Of a stretch of DNA of 13,898 bases, positions 7,500 through 13,898 are shown one piece after another. Every line of letters begins with the position of its first letter. The stretch's first letter is position 1. The notes under the pieces were generated by a model. That model was not told the DNA's origin, did not search any database, and saw nothing but the letters and a program-made list of their open reading frames with translations. The translations under genes and the position numbers were made by a program. Source of the stretch: Gammaproteobacteria bacterium (GTDB taxonomy: Bacteria > Pseudomonadota > Gammaproteobacteria > DAOWEP01); NCBI GenBank assembly GCA_030638455.1, contig DAOWEP010000155.1, positions 1 through 13,898 of the forward strand, written 5' to 3'.

Positions 7500-8375
7500 C
7501 TATAAAACATCGGCATATTTCAGCGCCTGCCGAACCGGTTCATGATATTGCTCAGATAAAACGGTAAGCGGTAATCGTATGCCTTTTGGAATCAAGCCCA
7601 TTTCGTACAGGGCCCATTTCACCGGAATTGGATTTGCCTCCAGAAATAAATTTTTATGTAGCGGATCAAGCTTCTTGTTGATTTTTTCTGCTGCATCCAG
7701 CCTGCCTTCCATTGCGGCACTACATAGTTCATGCATCGCAGCGGGTGCAACATTAGCTGTCACGGAAATAGCGCCTTTGGCACCAGCCTGTATCAGCTCC
7801 AGCGTTGTAGCATCATCCCCACTGTACACATCCAGACGGTCGCCGCACCGCTCAAGAATCTCACACGTTCTATCTATACTACCTGTAGCCTCTTTAATGG
7901 CCACAATATTAGAGATACCAGATAAGCGCTCTACGGTTTCAGGCAACATATCACAGGCAGTCCGTCCTGGTACATTATAAAGGATCTGCGGCACAGGTAC
8001 TGCTTCAGCCACAGCCTTATGATGTAAATACAGGCCTTCCTGTGTTGGCTTGTTGTAATAAGGCGTAACCAGCAAACAGGCATCGGCTCCAGCCTCCATC
8101 GCACAACGAGTCAAGGTTATCGCTTCACTTGTGGAATTAGCGCCTGTTCCAGCAATTACAGGTATCCGCCCTTTGACGAGGTCTATTATCTGGCGAATAA
8201 GTCCACAATGTTCCTTTTCATCCACGGTAGCCGATTCACCCGTCGTACCGACCGCAACAATGGCATCCGTCCTGTTTTCGATATGGAATTCAACCAGCCT
8301 GGACAAGGCTTCACTGTCAAGCACCCCCCCTTCCTGCATCGGGGTTACCAGAGCCACCATACTACCGTGAAACAT
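7500..8375 (-). CDS. dapA: 4-hydroxy-tetrahydrodipicolinate synthase
   Basis: First committed enzyme of the diaminopimelate/lysine pathway. It condenses pyruvate with aspartate semialdehyde in the cytosol (EC 4.3.3.7). All 291 residues are present, and the catalytic residues fall at the same numbers as in E. coli: T44-T45 in GTTGES, Y107 in TPYYNKP, Y133 and R138 in YNVPGRT, and the Schiff-base lysine K161 in AIKEATG. GGAG precedes ATG at 8375. bamC follows after a gap with no clear terminator, so the two likely share a transcript that may extend to the MBL gene. In E. coli the divergent neighbour is gcvR; here a galT-like gene lies between them. Confidence 0.98.
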   Translation of the reverse strand: MFHGSMVALVTPMQEGGVLDSEALSRLVEFHIENRTDAIVAVGTTGESATVDEKEHCGLIRQIIDLVKGRIPVIAGTGANSTSEAITLTRCAMEAGADACLLVTPYYNKPTQEGLYLHHKAVAEAVPVPQILYNVPGRTACDMLPETVERLSGISNIVAIKEATGSIDRTCEILERCGDRLDVYSGDDATTLELIQAGAKGAISVTANVAPAAMHELCSAAMEGRLDAAEKINKKLDPLHKNLFLEANPIPVKWALYEMGLIPKGIRLPLTVLSEQYHEPVRQALKYADVL

Positions 8376-8602
8376 GTCTTATCTCCGTAAAAAATAAGGG
8401 CAAAATAGTAGCCTATATGACAAGACCTATACAACAAGATTGTTTATTTTCCTGAAAACCCGAACTCCCGTGCTCCTGTCCATAAGGTCTAACTATGGGT
8501 ATATTGACATATTCAGACCTTTCTCTCCAGATTCCTTGCATAATAGAGCTGCGACAAGCGTTACAATAAACCTGTTTTTTTAGATACCCGGATATATAAA
8601 AA
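8376..8602. other. Divergent dapA / galT-like promoter region
   Basis: This 227-bp gap must hold the start signals for both operons. A CATAAT box (8539-8544) could be a -10 element for the galT-like gene but has no good -35 box 15-19 bp upstream; a TTGACA at 8504-8509 is 29 bp away, too far to pair with it. The hexamer AGACCT occurs at 8423-8428 and 8515-8520 and inverted at 8485-8490; the last two extend to a 7-bp inverted repeat AAGGTCT/AGACCTT. No open frame here looks like a gene. Confidence 0.4.
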
Positions 8603-9685
8603 ATGACCAATCCTGATTCAATACGTGAAATTCGCATCAACCCTATCGTGCCCACAGAATCGGTACTGGTTGCAACCGCACGTAATATGCGTCCCAGAAA
8701 GAGTGAAGACCCCGCGCCAAGAGACACCCGAAAACACGTTGAAACATGCCCTTTTTGCAAGGGAAACGAAGACAAAACACCGCCTACTATCATGACGTAT
8801 CCAGATGAGTCTGACTGGGAAATCCGGATTGTGGAAAATTTGTATCCAGTACTCGGGGATGATAACCGGGATGATGGGCTGATATTTGGCCTGCAGCAGG
8901 CTATTGATGGTTACGGCCGACACGAAGTAATCATTGACCACCATCAGCACGGAATTGCCATCCATGAAATGGAACAATCTCATCTAAAAAATCTGTTTAG
9001 TATCTATCAGGAAAGGATAAAACAACTCTATCAGGCCGATGATCGCCTGAAATTTATTCTTGCCTTCAAGAACTTTGGCCCTGCCGCTGGGGCAAGCATT
9101 CCCCATACGCACAGCCAGATAATCGCCATGCCCGTTGTACCGGAGAATCTTTACAACGAGGTACAGTGCAGCCGCGAATATTTCAAGAAGCAACACCGTT
9201 GTATTTTCTGCTCATTAATTGATGAAGCTCTGACATACGAGGCCACAATATATGATCGAGAATCTGGTGAAGTCAGGCGTAAGATCAGTGTTGGCCAGTA
9301 CGTTGTGGAACGTGGAGAGCGGTTTATTGCCATAAAGCCCTTTGCCAGCCGTTTTGAATGGGAGATTCATATCTTGCCACTGAGCCACCAGGCAGATTTT
9401 CTTAAAACCAGCGAGGAAGACCTGGATGACCTCGCACGCGTGTTAAAACGTACCATGACAAGACTGGATACGGTCATTGGTGGTGCCCAATATAATTATT
9501 TCCTGCACTCCATACCCCGTGCCGATGAATTTTCTGACTGCGAGTCGAGCTTTCACTGGCATCTGGAAATCTGCCCACGCACCAGTATTCCGACCGGTTT
9601 TGAGCTTGGCTCCGGTCTTTTTGTAAACACGATCAGTCCGGAAGATGCTGCGGAACAACTAAGGGCTGTTAACCTGGAACAATGA
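8603..9685 (+). CDS. galT: GalT-family nucleotidylyltransferase (galactose-1-phosphate uridylyltransferase-like)
   Basis: Histidine-triad superfamily enzyme of the GalT type, 360 residues. The family moves a nucleotidyl group between a sugar-1-phosphate and UDP-glucose through a uridylyl-histidine. Seen: zinc-type pair C49-x-x-C52 (CPFCKGNE), GASIPHTHSQ with the active-site-type pair H168/H170, a second CxxC (C200, C203), and a C-terminal FHWHLEI (H318, H320) repeating the HIT-like half. E. coli GalT has His-Pro-His-Gly-Gln where this has His-Thr-His-Ser-Gln, so the exact substrates are less sure; ADP-glucose phosphorylase is another activity known in this family. No galK, galE or galM lies in the window. 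The ATG at 8603 has only a weak, distant GGA. It leads a plus-strand run with gcvR, bcp and phoH. Confidence 0.82.
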   Translation: MTNPDSIREIRINPIVPTESVLVATARNMRPRKSEDPAPRDTRKHVETCPFCKGNEDKTPPTIMTYPDESDWEIRIVENLYPVLGDDNRDDGLIFGLQQAIDGYGRHEVIIDHHQHGIAIHEMEQSHLKNLFSIYQERIKQLYQADDRLKFILAFKNFGPAAGASIPHTHSQIIAMPVVPENLYNEVQCSREYFKKQHRCIFCSLIDEALTYEATIYDRESGEVRRKISVGQYVVERGERFIAIKPFASRFEWEIHILPLSHQADFLKTSEEDLDDLARVLKRTMTRLDTVIGGAQYNYFLHSIPRADEFSDCESSFHWHLEICPRTSIPTGFELGSGLFVNTISPEDAAEQLRAVNLEQ

Positions 9686-9731
9686 GTATATGATTAATGG
9701 ATAGAATAATAACATCTGACAGGCTGTCCCT

Positions 9732-10262
9732 ATGACTAAACATTTGGTAATTACGGCGCTAGGTGAAGACAAACCCGGCATTGTTAATGAGATTACAAAA
9801 GCCCTCAAGGAAAACGGCTGCAACCTTGAAGACAGCCGTATGAGTGTACTCGGTGGTGAATTTGCATTGATTCTAATGGCTTCCGGAAACTGGAATACTA
9901 TCGCAAAACTTGAGTCTCAGTTATCTGCTCTTCAAGACCGTCTCGGTATGCATATTTTCTCAAAGCATACCGAACCCAGAAAGGTTCAAAAAAACATCAT
10001 GCCTTACAGTGCAGATGTGATTTCTATGGACCATCCCGGCATTGTGCATAATTTGTCCGGTTTCTTTTCCGATAAAAAAATCAATATTGAGGAGCTTGCC
10101 ACTAGCACCTATTCAGGTGCACATACCGGCACACCGATGTTTTCGGTACACATGGAAGTAGGCGTTCCGTCAGAAACCAATATTGCCGAACTACGAGAGG
10201 CCTTTATGGACTTCTGCGATAATCTGAATCTGGATGCAGTACTTGAACCCATAAAAAACTGA
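9732..10262 (+). CDS. gcvR: GcvR-like double-ACT regulatory protein
   Basis: The 176 residues form two ACT domains. The first, about 4-75, has ALGEDKPGIVNEI; the second, about 92-170, has SMDHPGIVHNLSGFF. Both carry the DxPGI(V) turn that binds amino-acid ligands. There is no DNA-binding domain. In E. coli GcvR acts by binding GcvA and repressing the glycine-cleavage operon when glycine is scarce. Position directly before bcp and close to dapA matches E. coli gene order and supports the name. No gcvA is visible here, so the partner is unknown. It starts 46 bp after the galT-like gene; the ribosome-binding site is weak and overlaps the 11-bp palindrome GACAGGCTGTC at 9718-9728. Confidence 0.85.
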   Translation: MTKHLVITALGEDKPGIVNEITKALKENGCNLEDSRMSVLGGEFALILMASGNWNTIAKLESQLSALQDRLGMHIFSKHTEPRKVQKNIMPYSADVISMDHPGIVHNLSGFFSDKKINIEELATSTYSGAHTGTPMFSVHMEVGVPSETNIAELREAFMDFCDNLNLDAVLEPIKN

Positions 10263-10290
10263 ACAATCTTGCGCGCATAGGATAGCAAAC

Positions 10291-10761
10291 ATGACAAAAG
10301 TAGCCATTGGCAAAAAAGTTCCTGACATTAAAGTACCTGCAACAGGCGAGAAGGAAATTAAATTATCGGACTTTAAGGGAAGCAATATAGTGCTGTATTT
10401 TTACCCTAAAGATAGCACCCCGGGATGCACAAGAGAGGGACAGGACTTCCGCGACAATAACCTGAAATTCAAACGACGTAATACGGTCGTGCTTGGCGTA
10501 TCCAGAGATAGCATAAGATCACATGATAAATTCAGGGAAAACCAACAATTCCGTTTCGATTTAATTTCAGACCATGAAGAAAAGCTATGCATTTTATTTG
10601 ATGTAATAAAGATGAAAAATATGTATGGAAAAAAGGTGCGTGGAATAGAACGAAGCACCTTTCTTATTGATAAAAGTGGAGAACTGACAAAGGAATGGCG
10701 CAAGGTGAAAGTAGATGGTCATGTAGATGAGGTTCTTGAAGCCGCAAAGGCACTAAAATAA
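10291..10761 (+). CDS. bcp: Thioredoxin-dependent peroxiredoxin, Bcp/PrxQ type
   Basis: Cytosolic thiol peroxidase reducing hydrogen peroxide and organic hydroperoxides. The 156 residues have the thioredoxin fold with the YFYPKDSTPGCTRE active site; peroxidatic C46, with T43 and P44 before it. The conserved arginine appears to be R121 (GIERSTFLID). The resolving cysteine found five residues later in E. coli Bcp is replaced by Q51, so only C46 and C100 remain. AGGAT sits 7 nt before the ATG. It follows gcvR by 28 bp, as in E. coli, and precedes phoH by 42 bp in the same direction. Confidence 0.96.
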   Translation: MTKVAIGKKVPDIKVPATGEKEIKLSDFKGSNIVLYFYPKDSTPGCTREGQDFRDNNLKFKRRNTVVLGVSRDSIRSHDKFRENQQFRFDLISDHEEKLCILFDVIKMKNMYGKKVRGIERSTFLIDKSGELTKEWRKVKVDGHVDEVLEAAKALK

Positions 10762-10803
10762 TCAACTATTTATTCAACCACTTTAATTGGTAACACCAGG
10801 AAA

Positions 10804-12219
10804 ATGGAAAGAAAAGAGATACCTGGAAAGCGCTTATTCATTATCGATACCAATGTATTGATGCATGACCCAACTGCCCTGTTCCATTTCAAGGAACACG
10901 ACGTATACATACCCATGGTAGTTCTCGAAGAACTCGATAGCGCAAAAAAGGGTTTGTCGGAGGTTTCCAGAAACGTAAGACAAGCAAGCCGGTTTATTGA
11001 TGAATTAGTATATGACTCCAGTAAAAAGGAAATCGACAAGGGTATCCCGTTAAATCCACCCTATAACGTATCAGAAAGGGCTATCTCGTCGACTGGTAAG
11101 TTATTTTTCCAGACCCACGCCATGCCTGCCTTATTGCCCGAAAGCCTGCCTGGAATCAAACCTGACAACCATATACTGGGCACCGCTATCGCGCTTCAGG
11201 AAGAACACCCGGACTGCAAGGTAACCATTGTCTCCAAAGACATTAATCTTCGGATCAAGGCAATAGTTCTCGGCATTCATGCAGAAGATTATTTCAATGA
11301 CCAGGTGCTGGATGATGTAGACCTTCTTTTCAGTGGCTCAACGGAACTGGAAACAGATTTCTGGGAAACACATAGCAAGGACATGGAGTCATGGAAGGAA
11401 GAAGGACATACCTATTACAAAATCCATGGTGCGCAAGTCAGTCAATGGTACCCCAACCAATTTCTGCACATGGCAGACTCATCGGGTTTCAGCGCAAGAG
11501 TCTGTGAAATTGAAAATGATCATGCCACGATTGAGGTTAATTGGGATTATTCTCAAAACAGCCACAATGTATGGGGAATCAATGCACTCAATCAGGAGCA
11601 AAACTTTGCCCTGAATTTACTGATGAACCCCGAAATAGACTTCATCAGCCTGGTAGGTCAGGCCGGAACCGGAAAAACACTTTTGACCCTGGCTGCTGCA
11701 TTAGAACAGACACTGGAACAAGACCTGTATTCAGAGATAATCATGACCAGAGTAACTGTACCGGTAGGTGAAGATATTGGCTTTCTGCCCGGTACAGAAG
11801 AAGAAAAAATGACACCCTGGATGGGCGCCCTGATGGATAACCTTGAAGTACTAACCAAAACCGAGGGCAGTGGAGACTGGGGCAAGGCAGCTACCAATGA
11901 TCTAATTCAGAAACGCATTAAAGTCCGATCCATGAATTTCATGCGCGGCCGCACATTCTTAAATAAATTTATTATTCTGGATGAGGCACAGAATCTGACG
12001 GCCAAACAAATGAAAACGCTTATCACCAGAGCTGGCCCCGGAACAAAGGTTGTCTGCCTGGGTAATATTGCCCAGATTGATACACCCTATTTAACAGAAA
12101 CCAGCTCGGGACTAACCTATGTAGTAGACAGGTTTAAGGAATGGGAACACAGTGGTCATATCACTTTGCTGAGGGGAGAACGTTCACGACTGGCCGATTA
12201 TGCTTCAGAGACTTTATAG
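10804..12219 (+). CDS. PhoH family PIN-ATPase (PhoH2 type)
   Basis: Cytosolic two-domain protein, 471 residues. The N-terminal PIN ribonuclease domain (about 9-175) has the acidic set D15 (IDTN), E43 (VLEEL), D121 (KPDNHILG) and D146 (SKDINLR). The C-terminal PhoH ATPase domain (about 255-465) has Walker A GQAGTGKT (285-292) and Walker B FIILDEAQN with D393-E394. Proteins of this PIN-PhoH build have been described as RNA-unwinding ribonucleases; the cellular targets here are unknown. All catalytic acids are present, so it should be active. AGGA lies very close to the ATG at 10804, and no better in-frame start exists. It is probably last in the galT-gcvR-bcp-phoH run. No hairpin terminator is visible in the 63 bp before the convergent gene. 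Confidence 0.94.
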   Translation: MERKEIPGKRLFIIDTNVLMHDPTALFHFKEHDVYIPMVVLEELDSAKKGLSEVSRNVRQASRFIDELVYDSSKKEIDKGIPLNPPYNVSERAISSTGKLFFQTHAMPALLPESLPGIKPDNHILGTAIALQEEHPDCKVTIVSKDINLRIKAIVLGIHAEDYFNDQVLDDVDLLFSGSTELETDFWETHSKDMESWKEEGHTYYKIHGAQVSQWYPNQFLHMADSSGFSARVCEIENDHATIEVNWDYSQNSHNVWGINALNQEQNFALNLLMNPEIDFISLVGQAGTGKTLLTLAAALEQTLEQDLYSEIIMTRVTVPVGEDIGFLPGTEEEKMTPWMGALMDNLEVLTKTEGSGDWGKAATNDLIQKRIKVRSMNFMRGRTFLNKFIILDEAQNLTAKQMKTLITRAGPGTKVVCLGNIAQIDTPYLTETSSGLTYVVDRFKEWEHSGHITLLRGERSRLADYASETL

Positions 12220-12282
12220 GCACCAAATTAGGTACTAAACAAATCCAGAAACCGATGCGACTTTATATAATATTCCGTAGCA

Positions 12283-12666
12283 TCACTTCTTCGAATTAAT
12301 ATGATCCTCATATTGATCCTTAAAAACCAGCTCAATTTCATCGATTACCTCCACTACGTCCCTCCCTTGCATGATATGAGCCGTCATAAGTAAAGATGTT
12401 TTATCGAACAGATTTTCCTTGTTCAACATTGGGTAACTTTGCGAAAGTCTTTTGATGGCGGCAATTACAGATTCTGATTCAGGGCGTGGCGTCAATATTG
12501 GCTCAAGTATTTTTTCAGGCTCATTCCTTACTTCAACAGGTGATTCAAACTGTGATGTATTCGGGTATTTGGACCCCAGAAACTCCATAAACTCCAGTAC
12601 CAACTCTTTATGTCCATCACTCAGGGCAGAAAAACACTGAATCAGTTTCTTGTCATATGAAGTCAT
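12283..12666 (-). CDS. Uncharacterised 127-residue helical protein
   Basis: I do not recognise a named family. The product is soluble, with no signal peptide or membrane segment. An N-terminal amphipathic helix pair (about 5-34, ALSDGHKELVLEFMEFLGSKY) recalls the short antitoxin-like pattern of DUF2281 proteins. A Pro/Glu-rich linker (about 36-65) follows, then a helical C-terminal part (about 66-122) with AAIKRLSQSYPMLNKENLF and MTAHIMQGRDVVEVIDEIE. Codon use resembles its neighbours. ATG at 12666 has only a weak GAAAGAAAT upstream. It follows the LysR gene in the same direction after 61 bp, so the two may be co-transcribed and functionally linked; this is inference. The even composition and clean frame make a real gene likely. 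Confidence 0.8.
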   Translation of the reverse strand: MTSYDKKLIQCFSALSDGHKELVLEFMEFLGSKYPNTSQFESPVEVRNEPEKILEPILTPRPESESVIAAIKRLSQSYPMLNKENLFDKTSLLMTAHIMQGRDVVEVIDEIELVFKDQYEDHINSKK

Positions 12667-12727
12667 ATAATATTTCTTTCACAATTATTTCTAACCTGTC
12701 AGGTAACAGTACAGCTCAGGTTTCATG

Positions 12728-13651
12728 TTATACAGGCAGAGTATCTTCAATATTCTGGTGCTCCTTGCAGTAATTCCTGGCAAACACCAGTAACTCTTCC
12801 ATTGCACTATGCCGAAATTTTTGCTTTTGGTGAACGAATGAAAATGGGCGTTCCAGCACCGGTTCCAGGTTTACCGCCGTCAGACAGCCAAGTTTCAGCT
12901 CCTTAATAAGGGTAGCACGGGATGTAATCGAAATACCCATGCCGGCCTCAACCGCGCCTTTAACAGCTTCCGGGCTACCCAGTTCCATACAAACCTTCAG
13001 ATCATTCCCGCTTGCGTCAGCCAATTTAAGGTACTCTTCTATCACCTCTCTTGTTCCTGAGCCTTCTTCCCTGCAAATAAATGGATACTCCATTAAGGCA
13101 CTTACCGGTATACTTTTTTCACTGGCCAATGGATGACTGGGCGGCATAATGGCAACGAGTTGATCCATCCTGCAAACTTCAACCACCAGATTCTTGTTAC
13201 TTACCGGGGCCTCAACTACGCCCATATCGATATCATTATTTTCCACCATGTGGACAATGCCGTCAGTATTGGAAACCTTTAGATGGACGGTAACATCCGG
13301 ATACTTAGCCTTGAAATCCCCCAATAGAGACGGGAGCATATATTCCGCTATGGTGGTACTGGCTCCAATAACCAATGCGCCACTAATGTCCCCCGTTACC
13401 TTTCTGACAGCATCTTCCATTTGCGCATACTGTTCAAAGATCTTGTCCGCAAAGCTAAATACCTGCTTGCCTGCATCTGTCAGACCTATCTTGTTATGCG
13501 TCCTGTCGAACAAACGTGTATTGAAGTATTCCTCCAGTTGCCTTACCTGAAAGGTTACAGCCGGCTGTGTCATGTGCAGTGTTTCAGCTGCCTTGGTAAA
13601 ACTTAGCAACCGTGCAACGGTGTGAAAAACCTGTAATCTACGATCCGCCAT
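12728..13651 (-). CDS. LysR-type transcriptional regulator
   Basis: DNA-binding regulator of 307 residues. The winged helix-turn-helix covers about residues 4-62 (RRLQVFHTVARLLSFTKAAETLHMTQPAVTFQVRQLE, then TRLFDR and LTDAGK). The periplasmic-binding-protein-like effector domain runs from about 90 to 295 (GALVIGASTTIAEYMLP, a DMGVVEAP segment, MEYPFICREEGSGTRE, then EAVKGAVEAGMGISITS). The effector domain resembles the CysB/CysL-like branch, but no target can be named from sequence alone. GGGGA lies 7 nt before ATG at 13651. No divergent gene is visible in the remaining window, so the classic LysR target upstream cannot be assigned. The small protein gene follows it in the same direction. Confidence 0.95.
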   Translation of the reverse strand: MADRRLQVFHTVARLLSFTKAAETLHMTQPAVTFQVRQLEEYFNTRLFDRTHNKIGLTDAGKQVFSFADKIFEQYAQMEDAVRKVTGDISGALVIGASTTIAEYMLPSLLGDFKAKYPDVTVHLKVSNTDGIVHMVENNDIDMGVVEAPVSNKNLVVEVCRMDQLVAIMPPSHPLASEKSIPVSALMEYPFICREEGSGTREVIEEYLKLADASGNDLKVCMELGSPEAVKGAVEAGMGISITSRATLIKELKLGCLTAVNLEPVLERPFSFVHQKQKFRHSAMEELLVFARNYCKEHQNIEDTLPV

Positions 13652-13898
13652 CTTTGATTCCCCTACTCATTTCGGCTGTATACAAAATTCTACCAACAAT
13701 CAACAATAAAACATAATTATACCCATAAAATTTATCTGATCGCGAAAAACAATTATAACTTTCACCTGAAAAACAGAATTCCGATAATAGCTACAATCCT
13801 TTCATCCATGTGCCTCATACTCTAACCAGACCAAAGCATACACCCACCAATGGCTCGAATACCCTTACATTACATATTGATCAGGCATTCAACTAGTA
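13652..13898. other. AT-rich region upstream of the LysR gene, no gene seen
   Basis: No convincing reading frame lies here on either strand. On the minus strand a TATAAT (13721-13716) is a plausible -10 box for the LysR gene, though without a good -35. Two small AT dyads overlap this area: ATAATTAT (13713-13720) and ATAAAATTTAT (13725-13735). Such sites are compatible with LysR-type autoregulation but are too short to prove it. Confidence 0.4.

Noticed and set aside
8413..8793. 126-codon minus-strand reading frame across the dapA-galT gap
   Set aside because: Its larger part is the reverse of the galT-like coding sequence, the rest covers the divergent promoter region, and the product shows no recognisable motif.
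9718..9728. 11-bp palindrome GACAGGCTGTC just before gcvR
   Set aside because: The arms are 5 bp with a 1-nt centre. The overlap with the ribosome-binding region is suggestive, but it is too short to call a regulatory element.
11333..11771. Overlapping plus-strand frames inside the phoH-like gene
   Set aside because: They are shadows of the PIN-ATPase frame, whose PIN and Walker motifs run unbroken through this stretch.
12694..12704. 11-bp palindrome ACCTGTCAGGT between the LysR and small-protein genes
   Set aside because: The arms are only 5 bp with a 1-nt centre, there is no T-tract, and there is no second copy to support an operator or terminator.
13849..13898. Short open frame starting with ATG near the right edge
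   Set aside because: Only about 16 codons are visible, with no ribosome-binding site and no recognisable product.

Overview
The window looks like ordinary chromosome from a flagellated, Gram-negative gammaproteobacterium that is not an enterobacterium. Lipid A synthesis (lpxH), a BAM-complex lipoprotein (bamC) and a methyl-accepting chemotaxis protein behind a sigma-28-type promoter point to a motile diderm. Gene order also fits: cysS divergent from ppi-lpxH, dapA-bamC-MBL hydrolase, and gcvR-bcp beside dapA are neighbour sets known from Escherichia or Pseudomonas relatives. Base composition is moderately AT-rich and even by eye. There is no transposase, integrase, phage gene, CRISPR array, tRNA or rRNA.

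Layout, left to right: (1) cysS (minus, cut by the left edge a few codons before its expected end) is divergent from a ppi-lpxH operon (plus), with facing promoters between them. (2) A 674-residue chemoreceptor (minus) converges on lpxH, and the two genes overlap by 11 bp. It is preceded by a 287-bp gap holding a sigma-28-like promoter and a perfect 12-bp AT-rich inverted repeat. (3) A minus-strand run dapA, bamC, MBL-fold hydrolase follows. A 143-bp, nearly fully palindromic repeat fills the bamC-MBL gap. (4) A plus-strand run galT-like, gcvR, bcp, phoH-like has gaps of 46, 28 and 42 bp and starts divergently from dapA. (5) A LysR-type regulator and an uncharacterised 127-residue protein lie on the minus strand, converging on phoH. 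The last 247 bp hold no gene.

The genes serve general cell upkeep: cysteine charging of tRNA, periplasmic proline isomerisation, lipid A synthesis, lysine/diaminopimelate synthesis, outer-membrane protein assembly, glycine-cleavage control, peroxide removal and RNA metabolism. The chemoreceptor and the galT-like gene appear to be insertions into otherwise familiar neighbourhoods.

I found no large undescribed system. The parts most worth a second look are the palindromic repeat, the sigma-28 promoter with its adjacent dyad, and the small protein behind the LysR gene.
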